DNA of 64,000 nucleotides from positions 124,001 through 188,000 of the forward strand of contig NZ_NRRR01000002.1 of the NCBI RefSeq assembly GCF_016583765.1, in the 5' to 3' direction. Shown here one piece after another: positions 48,054 to 55,391 of this stretch (positions within the stretch are counted from its first letter, which is position 1; each line of letters starts with the position of its first letter). Origin of the DNA: Chromatium weissei (lineage in GTDB: Bacteria > Pseudomonadota > Gammaproteobacteria > Chromatiales > Chromatiaceae). The position numbers and the translations under genes were made by a program. Under the pieces are notes generated by a model that worked only from the letters and a program-made list of their open reading frames with translations, did not search any database and had not been told where the DNA came from.

Positions 48054-50267
48054 ATGTCAGCGGTTATCGGGTCTACCACCAATCCCACTTCGACGCTGAT
48101 GTCAGAAAGCGTGTCCGGTCTTACTGCGCCAGAGTTAGAGCAACGCTATCTCATCAGCGATTTCTGCAATTATCTCGATACCTATTTGCCATCCGAGCAG
48201 GTACGCGAGTGTTATCGCGCTTATTTATTCGGTGCAGAGGCGCATCTCGGTCAAAAGCGCAAATCCGGTGAACCGTACATTTATCATCCGCTGGCAGTGG
48301 CGCGCATTTTGGCGGAGATGCGCATGGATTATCGGTGTCTGATTGCGGCATTTTTACACGATGTGTTGGAAGACACCGAGATCGCAAAAGAGCAAATGGC
48401 GGCGCTATTCGGCGAGGATGTTGCGGAATTAGTCGATGGCGTGAGCAAGCTCAATCGCATTGATTTTCAATCTCGCGCCGAAACGCAGGCAGCAAGTCTG
48501 CGCAAAATGCTGTTGGCGATGACGCGAGATATTCGTGTGATTCTCATCAAACTCGCCGACCGTTTGCACAACATGCGCACGTTAGATGCGATGACTCCTG
48601 AAGCCTGTCGGCGCATTTCCCGCGAGACACTTGATATTTTTGCACCGATTGCCAATCGGTTAGGCATCAATTGGGTGCGAGTGGAGCTGGAAGAATTGGG
48701 TTTTGCGCATTACTGGCCGTGGCGGCAGCGCGTGTTGCGTTGCGCGCTGCAAAAAGTCGTCGGCGCACGCAGTGAAATGATTGGCACGGTAGAAACTGCG
48801 CTGAAACGGGCGCTGCAACAGGAAGATATTTCTGGACGCGTTGAAGGACGACGTAAACATCTTTATGGCATTTACAGCAAGATGCGCAATAAAACCTGCC
48901 ATTTTGCCGATGTTGTCGATGTATTCGGCTTTCGCGTAACGGTCGATCGGGTTGATACCTGTTATCGCGTGCTGGGACTGGTGCACAACCTGTACAAACC
49001 CGTGCCGGGGCGGTTCAAGGATTACATCGCTATTCCCAAACCGAACGGTTATCAGGCGTTGCACACGGTGCTGGTCGGGCCGCAGGGCATTCAGATTGAG
49101 ATTCAAATTCGCTCCGAGGACATGCAGCGTATTGCCGAATCGGGCATTGCCGCGCATTGGTTGTATAAAACCGGCGGACAAGCAGCCGCCAATCCCGCAG
49201 CACTTGCCGCAGATTGGCTGCAAAATTTGCTGGAAATGCAACGCGAAGCGGGCAATTCGGTGGAGTTTCTGGAACACGTCAAAGTCGATTTATTTCCGGG
49301 CGAGGTTTACGTGTTCACGCCGAAAGGACGCATTCTCAGTTTGAAACGTGGTGCAACTGTGGTTGATTTTGCCTACGCAATTCATTCTGATGTGGGTAAT
49401 CACTGCGTTCATGCGCGTATTGATCGGCGCATGGTGAATCTCAATACGGTATTGCGAAATGGGCAGACAGTCGAAATCATCACTGCTCCGGGAACGCGCC
49501 CTAATCCCGGTTGGCTTAATTTCGTGGTTACGGCAAAAGCGCGAATGAACATTCGCGGTTATCTTAAAAACATTCGCCAGCTTGAAGCACAGACTTTTGG
49601 ACAGCGTTTATTAAGTGCAGAACTCGCCGCATTTAAGACTGATATTCAACAGCTCAATCCGCTGCGAATCGCAGCATATTTAGAAGAAACACAATTAACC
49701 AGTCTCGATGATCTATTCAATGAAATTGGTCTCGGTAATCGATTGGCTGCATTGGTGGTGCGACGTTTGTTAATTATTGAAGGTGAAGAAATTGCGCATT
49801 CGGCACAACATCGTCATCCGCATCAATTGGCAATTCAGGGCACGGAAGGCATGGTGGTTAATTTTGCCCGCTGCTGCCGTCCAATTCCCGGCGATGACAT
49901 TACGGCATTGTTCAGTCCCGGACGCGGCATCGTGGTGCACCGTGCCGAGTGTCGCAATCTCAACGGGCGCGACAGCAAACAGGGAAAACAGTTGAATGTG
50001 CACTGGTCTGAAGATGCACAGGGTGAATATCCAACGGAAATTCGCGTTGAAATTGGCAATCGGCGCGGTGCGTTGGCAGTGGTGGCTGGCGCGATTGCCG
50101 AGCAGGGATCGAACATTGAAAACGTGATTTCCCGCGAAAAAGACGGCATGACCACCGATCTTGAATTTCAATTACTGGTGAAAAGTCGTCAGCATCTGGC
50201 GCGCATCATGCGCCGTTTACGCCAAATTCCGCTGATTACCCGCATTGTGCGCATCACGCGCTCCTGA
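48054..50267 (+). CDS. spoT: Bifunctional (p)ppGpp synthase/hydrolase SpoT
   Basis: Makes and breaks the alarmone (p)ppGpp in the stringent response. 737 residues. Hydrolase HD domain: IYHPLAVARILAEM, HDVLEDTE (about residue 102), RLHNMRTLDAM. Synthetase domain: RRKHLYGIYSKMRNK, FKDYIAIPKPNGYQALHTV, EIQIRSEDM. Then TGS (VYVFTPKGRILSLKRGATVV), a helical and zinc-finger-like part (NFARCCRPIPGDDI) and a C-terminal ACT domain (GNRRGALAVVAGAIAEQGSN). The intact hydrolase HD marks it as SpoT rather than RelA. An N-terminal extension of about 25 residues precedes the usual start; a later ATG is possible. Confidence 0.94.
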   Translation: MSAVIGSTTNPTSTLMSESVSGLTAPELEQRYLISDFCNYLDTYLPSEQVRECYRAYLFGAEAHLGQKRKSGEPYIYHPLAVARILAEMRMDYRCLIAAFLHDVLEDTEIAKEQMAALFGEDVAELVDGVSKLNRIDFQSRAETQAASLRKMLLAMTRDIRVILIKLADRLHNMRTLDAMTPEACRRISRETLDIFAPIANRLGINWVRVELEELGFAHYWPWRQRVLRCALQKVVGARSEMIGTVETALKRALQQEDISGRVEGRRKHLYGIYSKMRNKTCHFADVVDVFGFRVTVDRVDTCYRVLGLVHNLYKPVPGRFKDYIAIPKPNGYQALHTVLVGPQGIQIEIQIRSEDMQRIAESGIAAHWLYKTGGQAAANPAALAADWLQNLLEMQREAGNSVEFLEHVKVDLFPGEVYVFTPKGRILSLKRGATVVDFAYAIHSDVGNHCVHARIDRRMVNLNTVLRNGQTVEIITAPGTRPNPGWLNFVVTAKARMNIRGYLKNIRQLEAQTFGQRLLSAELAAFKTDIQQLNPLRIAAYLEETQLTSLDDLFNEIGLGNRLAALVVRRLLIIEGEEIAHSAQHRHPHQLAIQGTEGMVVNFARCCRPIPGDDITALFSPGRGIVVHRAECRNLNGRDSKQGKQLNVHWSEDAQGEYPTEIRVEIGNRRGALAVVAGAIAEQGSNIENVISREKDGMTTDLEFQLLVKSRQHLARIMRRLRQIPLITRIVRITRS

Positions 50268-50315
50268 CTCTAAAAATCTAAAAATCACCGAAAGCAACAG
50301 CTTTCTGTCGATTAA

Positions 50316-50329
50316 CTGATCTCAATCAA
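50316..50329 (+). promoter_or_regulatory. FNR/ANR-type site upstream of nrdD
   Basis: CTGAT-CTCA-ATCAA against the consensus TTGAT-N4-ATCAA, one mismatch. This fits oxygen-responsive control of the anaerobic reductase genes. It is about 320 bases before the ATG, so the transcript leader would be long unless another promoter is used. Confidence 0.55.
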
Positions 50330-50498
50330 TAAACATGCGTTTTGCGTCTCGCACTGGAACGGTGCAATTGATGCGAAACAAATCAAATCAGCCGTTTAAG
50401 GTTTTTTGGTTGTGGCGAAGGCCGCGATCAAGTCTTTGAAATTTTCCGGCCTGCGTCTGCTTTTACAGGGGAAATTTTGGAGCACTGTTCGTGCCTAG

Positions 50499-50514
50499 CC
50501 ACACTATGTAGTTA
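50499..50514 (+). promoter_or_regulatory. NrdR box 1 (upstream of nrdD)
   Basis: CCACACTATGTAGTTA shares CAnTATGTAGT with the second box 32 bases on (start to start), the three-helical-turn spacing expected for NrdR box pairs. The match to the NrdR consensus is moderate. Confidence 0.5.
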
Positions 50515-50530
50515 GGATTACACTCCAAAA

Positions 50531-50546
50531 CCCCAATATGTAGTGG
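50531..50546 (+). promoter_or_regulatory. NrdR box 2 (upstream of nrdD)
   Basis: CCCCAATATGTAGTGG fits the NrdR consensus (acaCwAtATaTwGtgt) at about 12 of 16 positions and pairs with box 1 at the right phase. NrdR, a dATP/ATP-sensing repressor, would thus control the nrdD operon. Confidence 0.6.
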
Positions 50547-50650
50547 TTGAGGTTGATTTTGGTCAGATCGCTTGCCATGACAACTCGACCGAACGCACTG
50601 CAAAAAATCCGCTCACTTACCACGACCAAAACGCGTTTAGAGGACTCACG

Positions 50651-53600
50651 ATGGAAACCCAGACTCACTTTCCGGCGTTGCCAGCCCGTGTTCTTCGACG
50701 CGACGGAACGGAAATCGCCTTCGACGCTGCGCGTATTGAGTCCGCCATCCTTCGCGCTGGTCAGGCAACCGGCGAATTTGGTGCAACGGAGGCTGCTGCG
50801 CTCACTGCTCAAGTCATTAAAGTACTCACACATCGTTTTATTGATACGCGATTGCCCGAAGTAGAAAACATTCAAGATGTTGTTGAGCAAACATTAATTA
50901 GTGCCAATTACTTTAATACTGCTCGCGCCTATATTATTTATCGAGAACAGCGCCATAAACATCGTATTGATCAACGCACGCTTGTTGATGTCAGTAGTTC
51001 TATTGATGAATACCTTGATCGTTCGGATTGGCGCGTTGCCGCGAATGCCAATCAAGGCTATTCGTTAGGCGGTTTAATTCTCAATACTTCCGGCAAGATG
51101 ATTGCCAATTATTGGCTTAATCACGTTTATCCACCTGAAATTGGTGAAGCGCATCGTGAAGGCGATTTTCATATTCACGATTTGGATATGTTAGCGGGCT
51201 ATTGTTTCACCGGAGATACTCGCATTGCCCTGCTTGATGGCACAACACCAACGCTTAAAGAACTCGCTTTAACTAAAGCAAATGAATCTTTTTGGGTTTA
51301 CAGCCGAGATAACGAAGGGAACATTGTTCCTGGCAAGGCGCATAGTCCGCGCTTGACGCGTAAAAATGTTGATGTAGTCGCCGTTATCATTTCGGGTGGG
51401 CATACCATTAAATGCACTCCTGATCACGAGTTTATGTTGCGCGATGGCACTTATAAAAAAGCCAGTGCTTTACGTCAAGATGATTCACTCTCTCCGCTTT
51501 ATATTAGCCAGATTGGTTCTGGTTATTTGCGACTGTCAGATGCAAAACTAAAATTACGCGAATACGTTCATCGTATTATTGCATCCATTTATTACGGCGA
51601 TTTAACTGGAAAATCTATTCATCATATCAACGGCAATAAAATAGACAACCGTCCTGAAAATTTGCGCGTGATGGATGATGCCGACCATCGGCGTATGGAA
51701 CTGTGTTTAACAACAAGCGGTCAAGTTTGGCGTGAAGCGCAAACCGCTCGATTAAATGAATACAATCGCAGTAACAGTAAAAGAGAGGCGATTTCTCAGT
51801 TTGCTAAAACCCGTGAAAGAGATTTTGGTGGGCGTTTTTATAATCATACTGTCCGCTGCGCTCCACAAATCATTGGACAAGAAGATGTGTATTGTTTGAC
51901 TGTTGATGGATACGAAAACTTTGCTTTAGCGGATGGTGTATTCGTTCATAATTGCGCAGGTTGGTCATTACGCACGTTATTAAATGAAGGTCTAAATGGT
52001 GTTCCCGGTAAAGTTGAAGCGGGTCCACCAAAACACATGTCTTCAGCAATTGGACAAATCGTTAATTTTCTCGGCACATTGCAAAATGAATGGGCGGGTG
52101 CACAAGCCTTTTCTAGTTTTGATACGTATATGGCTCCCTTTGTACGTGTAGATGGATTGGATTATTTACATGTTAAACAGGCAATTCAGGAATTAATTTA
52201 TAACTTAAATGTACCCTCACGCTGGGGATGTCAATGCGTTGATGAAGAGACTGAATGTTTAACTGAAAATGGTTGGAAACGCTATGACCAAATCATTGCG
52301 GGCGAGCGTATTGCGACCTTTAATTGGCACAACAACTGTTTAGAGTATCTCGAACCACTTGCATTGAAGTCTTATGATTTTGATGGAGAAATGTATGTGC
52401 TGCGTAATCGCACACAAGAGCAATGGATTACGCCGGGTCATAAGGTATTGCGCAAAGTTTTTAATTCAGAAAACCATTGGGTTTTAGAAGATATTGAAAC
52501 CGTCGCACAATTAAAATCGCCAATCATTATTCCAAATGCTTGGGAAACTGCAGCAACGCATGAGATTGACGATCATCTTGTAATGTTAATTGCGTGGATT
52601 GTTGCTGAGGGTAACTTTGATTTCAGTGCTGGTCGGCGGCGCGTCAGTCTTTATCAATCAACGGGAAATCAAGAAAATACTGCCGAAATCGAGTGGTTAT
52701 TACAGGAGCTTAATTTAAGTTGGCATGAATACGCGCACACCGGAACCTATGCGAATAATTCAGTCTGTCGTTACCGCTTAAATAGGGATTCAAGCGACTT
52801 TATTCTTGGTTATTTGGAACGCAAATGTGTTCCTGCGATCATTCGTACTTTATCCGCACGGCAGATTCGATTATTCCTAGATACCTATATCAAAGGCGAT
52901 GGTTACATTGAAGATAATGGTCGTGTTTGTATTTATACCAACGATCAAGAAAATCTCGATGTATTACAAGAATTATGTGTTCTTGCTGGCTATGGTAGCA
53001 CCGTTGATACGCGCAAAGATTCTGGCGTGCATGTGCTCAATATCATTCGCAACCGTGAAACGTATATTCAGTTAATTGAGCGTCGTTCTTATCAAGGCAA
53101 AGTATGGTGTCCAACAACGCGCAACGGTACTTTTATTGCGCGGCGACACGGTAAAACCTTTATTACCGGCAATACGCCATTTACTAATTTAACTTTTGAT
53201 TGGGTGTGCCCAGAAGATTTGCGCGAGCAAGTACCGATAATTGCTGGTGTAGAGCAGCCATTTACCTATGGCGATCTTCAAGCTGAAATGGATTTAATCA
53301 ATCGCGCTTATATTGAAGTGATGACTGAAGGCGATGCCAAAGGGCGTATTTTTACCTTTCCTATTCCGACCTATAACATCACCGCAGATTTTCCTTGGGA
53401 TAGTGATAATGCGTCGCATTTGTTTGAAATGACGGCGAAATACGGATTGCCTTATTTTCAAAACTTTGTTAATTCCGAATTGTCACCCAATATGGTGCGT
53501 TCGATGTGTTGCCGCTTGCAATTAGATTTGCGTGAATTGCTGAAACGCGGCAATGGTTTATTTGGCTCGGCTGAACAAACGGGATCGCTCGGTGTTGTTA

Positions 53601-54415
53601 CCATTAATTGCGCTCGTTTAGGTTTTACGCATCGCGGCGATGAAAAGGGATTGATGACGCGATTAGATGAATTATTAAATCTTGCGCGCAATAGTTTGGA
53701 AATTAAACGCAAAATTATTCAACGTCACATGGATTCCGGGCTATTTCCGTATAGCAAACGTTACCTCGGTACATTGCGTAATCATTTCTCAACAATTGGT
53801 GTGAATGGCGTTAATGAAATGATTCGCAATTTCACGCAGGATGCTGAGGACATTACGACAACGCGAGGTCATCAGATGGCGTGTCGGCTGCTCGATCATG
53901 TGCGAATGCGCATGCTCGAATTTCAGGAAGCGACCGGCAGCATGTACAACCTCGAAGCGACTCCGGCCGAAGGCACAACCTATCGTTTTGCGCGTGAAGA
54001 TCAAAAGCGTTTTCCGACGATACTGCAAGCTGGAACTAAAGAAACGCCTTATTATACAAACAGTTCTCAGTTGCCAGTGGGTTACACCGATGATCCGTTT
54101 GAGGCGCTTGCCATGCAGGAAGTGCTGCAAAGTAAGTACACCGGCGGCACCGTGCTGCATCTTTACATGAGCGAGCAGCTGTCTTCAGCGGATGCGTGTA
54201 AACGCTTGGTGCGACGGTCGTTGGAGAATTTTCGTCTGCCTTACGTCACCGTGACACCGGTGTTTTCTATCTGTCCGAAACACGGCTATCTCGCTGGTGA
54301 ACATCCTTTTTGCCCGATTTGCGATCAAGAACTGCTTGCGCGCAAACAGGCAGAACACAATCGCGTTGGAACGCGGTTCGACCATACGGTGCCAATTGGC
54401 ATCAAATCACACTAA
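50651..54415 (+). CDS. nrdD: Anaerobic (class III) ribonucleoside-triphosphate reductase, catalytic chain with two inteins
   Basis: Makes deoxynucleotides from NTPs without oxygen. The precursor has 1254 residues; removal of two inteins (250 and 313 residues) leaves about 691. The N-terminus holds an ATP-cone (VLRRDGTEIAFDAARIESAI). The extein core has HIHDLDMLAGY-CAGWSLRTLL and NVPSRWGCQ-TPFTNLTFDW, and the C-terminal zinc site CPKHGYLAGEHPFCPIC. It ends right after the zinc site and lacks the glycyl-radical motif, which is on the next small gene. I start at the ATG at 50651, after AGAGGA, as the earlier in-frame start overlaps an NrdR box. The gene needs protein splicing at both sites to work. 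Confidence 0.93.
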   Translation: METQTHFPALPARVLRRDGTEIAFDAARIESAILRAGQATGEFGATEAAALTAQVIKVLTHRFIDTRLPEVENIQDVVEQTLISANYFNTARAYIIYREQRHKHRIDQRTLVDVSSSIDEYLDRSDWRVAANANQGYSLGGLILNTSGKMIANYWLNHVYPPEIGEAHREGDFHIHDLDMLAGYCFTGDTRIALLDGTTPTLKELALTKANESFWVYSRDNEGNIVPGKAHSPRLTRKNVDVVAVIISGGHTIKCTPDHEFMLRDGTYKKASALRQDDSLSPLYISQIGSGYLRLSDAKLKLREYVHRIIASIYYGDLTGKSIHHINGNKIDNRPENLRVMDDADHRRMELCLTTSGQVWREAQTARLNEYNRSNSKREAISQFAKTRERDFGGRFYNHTVRCAPQIIGQEDVYCLTVDGYENFALADGVFVHNCAGWSLRTLLNEGLNGVPGKVEAGPPKHMSSAIGQIVNFLGTLQNEWAGAQAFSSFDTYMAPFVRVDGLDYLHVKQAIQELIYNLNVPSRWGCQCVDEETECLTENGWKRYDQIIAGERIATFNWHNNCLEYLEPLALKSYDFDGEMYVLRNRTQEQWITPGHKVLRKVFNSENHWVLEDIETVAQLKSPIIIPNAWETAATHEIDDHLVMLIAWIVAEGNFDFSAGRRRVSLYQSTGNQENTAEIEWLLQELNLSWHEYAHTGTYANNSVCRYRLNRDSSDFILGYLERKCVPAIIRTLSARQIRLFLDTYIKGDGYIEDNGRVCIYTNDQENLDVLQELCVLAGYGSTVDTRKDSGVHVLNIIRNRETYIQLIERRSYQGKVWCPTTRNGTFIARRHGKTFITGNTPFTNLTFDWVCPEDLREQVPIIAGVEQPFTYGDLQAEMDLINRAYIEVMTEGDAKGRIFTFPIPTYNITADFPWDSDNASHLFEMTAKYGLPYFQNFVNSELSPNMVRSMCCRLQLDLRELLKRGNGLFGSAEQTGSLGVVTINCARLGFTHRGDEKGLMTRLDELLNLARNSLEIKRKIIQRHMDSGLFPYSKRYLGTLRNHFSTIGVNGVNEMIRNFTQDAEDITTTRGHQMACRLLDHVRMRMLEFQEATGSMYNLEATPAEGTTYRFAREDQKRFPTILQAGTKETPYYTNSSQLPVGYTDDPFEALAMQEVLQSKYTGGTVLHLYMSEQLSSADACKRLVRRSLENFRLPYVTVTPVFSICPKHGYLAGEHPFCPICDQELLARKQAEHNRVGTRFDHTVPIGIKSH
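51203..51952 (+). other. Intein 1 of NrdD (HNH endonuclease type)
   Basis: In-frame intein of 250 residues. It begins with Cys (CFTGDTRIALLDG, block A), has block B HTIKCTPDHEFML, and ends in block F/G VFVHN followed by Cys of the extein (CAGWSL). Inside is an HNH motif (IHHINGNKIDNRPENLRVM), so homing is likely still possible. The junction joins DMLAGY to CAGWSL, in a conserved part of the reductase. Confidence 0.88.
52235..53173 (+). other. Intein 2 of NrdD (LAGLIDADG endonuclease type)
   Basis: In-frame intein of 313 residues. It starts with Cys (CVDEETECLTENGWKRYD) and has the block B site EQWITPGHKVLRK; the last residues are GKTFITGN, with Thr as the first residue of the following extein (TPFTNL). 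Two LAGLIDADG-like helices are seen: LIAWIVAEGNFDF and LFLDTYIKGDGYIEDNG. The insertion lies right after SRWGCQ, in the active-site motif of the reductase. The penultimate residue is Gly instead of His, which may slow Asn cyclisation. Confidence 0.85.
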
Positions 54416-54436
54416 AACCTCTCATGGAGATAAAAA

Positions 54437-54625
54437 ATGAGTCAAATCAACATGGAAATTAAAAACGAAGAGCGCACCGCGTGCGAAGTTTGGACGCGAG
54501 TCATGGGCTATCACCGTCCGGTTTCCGCGTTCAACAACGGAAAACGTGCTGAACATGCCGAGCGTTGCTACTTTTCCGAGCGTCCGCAACGCGCTCGGCA
54601 AAACATTGAACAGTTAGCGGCGTAA
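54437..54625 (+). CDS. Separate glycyl-radical domain of class III ribonucleotide reductase
   Basis: A 62-residue protein that is the missing C-terminus of NrdD. CEVWTRVMGYHRPVSAFNNG matches the radical-loop motif (RVxGYxRP and following FN-GK) of anaerobic reductases, with the radical glycine in VMGY at residue 24 and GKRAEHAERCYF after it. It has its own ATG and GGAG site, 21 bases after the nrdD stop, with a clear TAA in between, so this is not a simple frameshift. The last residues are polar. The activase NrdG must make the radical here, and this small chain must then bind the catalytic chain. Confidence 0.85.
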   Translation: MSQINMEIKNEERTACEVWTRVMGYHRPVSAFNNGKRAEHAERCYFSERPQRARQNIEQLAA

Positions 54626-54656
54626 CGCAGCTGTTCGCATCGAATCACGTCGTGTC

Positions 54657-55391
54657 ATGCACACCGCATCACTGAATTTGACGACCGCACCGCTAACCGC
54701 CGCTGCTGCTTTACGTGTCGGCGGATTAACGCGTTTAACGTCAATTGATTATCCGGGTGAACTTGCTGCCGTGATTTTCTGTCAGGGTTGCGCGTGGCGC
54801 TGTCGTTATTGTCACAATCAAGATTTACTCGATTCCGATGCAGAAGCGAGAATTTCGTGGTTGGAAACGATGGAGTTTTTAAGTCAGCGTCGGGATTTGC
54901 TTGATGCGGTGGTGTTTAGCGGTGGTGAGCCGACGATTCAACAGGCGCTCGCTGCTGCGATGTTTGAAGTACGCAGTCTCGGTTTCAAAATCGGACTGCA
55001 TACGAATGGCGCTTATCCCGAGCGGCTGCAGCGATTGCTGCCGCTACTGGATTGGGTTGGTTTAGACATCAAAGCATTTTCAACCGAGTACACGGACATC
55101 ACCGCAGTGACTGATTCCGGTCGTGCGGCATGGCAAAGTCTCTCGGTATTACTCAACAGCAGTGTGGCGCTGGAAGTGCGCACCACGCTCATGCCGCACT
55201 GGACACCAGCGCAGATTGCTGCGCTTGCCCATCATCTCGCTGATCTCGGTGTCACCAATTACAGCCTGCAAGCCTGCGACACCAGTCACGCGCTCGATTC
55301 TCAGTTGCCACGCAGTACCCATTCCTTGACCGAACTCGTCGCAGAAATTGAAACCACGCGGTTCACTCGCTTCACCACCAGAGGTTTTTAA
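54657..55391 (+). CDS. nrdG: Anaerobic ribonucleotide reductase activating protein (radical SAM)
   Basis: Uses S-adenosylmethionine and a 4Fe-4S cluster to make the glycyl radical on the reductase. 244 residues. The cluster motif is CAWRCRYCHN (C-x3-C-x2-C), preceded by SIDYPGELAAVIFCQG; later VVFSGGEPTIQQ is the SAM-binding GGE motif. The length and N-terminus fit the NrdG2-like pyruvate-formate-lyase-activase-related branch. No strong ribosome-binding site is seen; the gene follows the small radical domain gene by 31 bases. Its end overlaps by 4 bases the convergent L,D-transpeptidase gene. Confidence 0.92.
   Translation: MHTASLNLTTAPLTAAAALRVGGLTRLTSIDYPGELAAVIFCQGCAWRCRYCHNQDLLDSDAEARISWLETMEFLSQRRDLLDAVVFSGGEPTIQQALAAAMFEVRSLGFKIGLHTNGAYPERLQRLLPLLDWVGLDIKAFSTEYTDITAVTDSGRAAWQSLSVLLNSSVALEVRTTLMPHWTPAQIAALAHHLADLGVTNYSLQACDTSHALDSQLPRSTHSLTELVAEIETTRFTRFTTRGF

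Larger units (their letters stand above)
50268..50650 (+). other. Control region between spoT and nrdD
   Basis: No gene. It holds a small hairpin after spoT (GAAAGC, AACA, GCTTTC at 50290-50305), an FNR/ANR-like site (50316-50329) and a pair of NrdR-like boxes (50499-50546), listed separately. The open frame starting at 50543 overlaps the second NrdR box, so the true nrdD start is later. Confidence 0.6.

Noticed and set aside
50543..50650. Earlier in-frame start for nrdD
   Set aside because: It would overlap the second NrdR-like box and encodes a stretch unlike NrdD; the ATG at 50651 has a good ribosome-binding site and opens the ATP-cone.
54413..54440. Sequencing frameshift splitting nrdD from its radical loop
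   Set aside because: The nrdD frame ends in TAA and the small gene has its own spaced GGAG and ATG with a new N-terminus; a single indel would not create this. Resequencing would still be a fair check.
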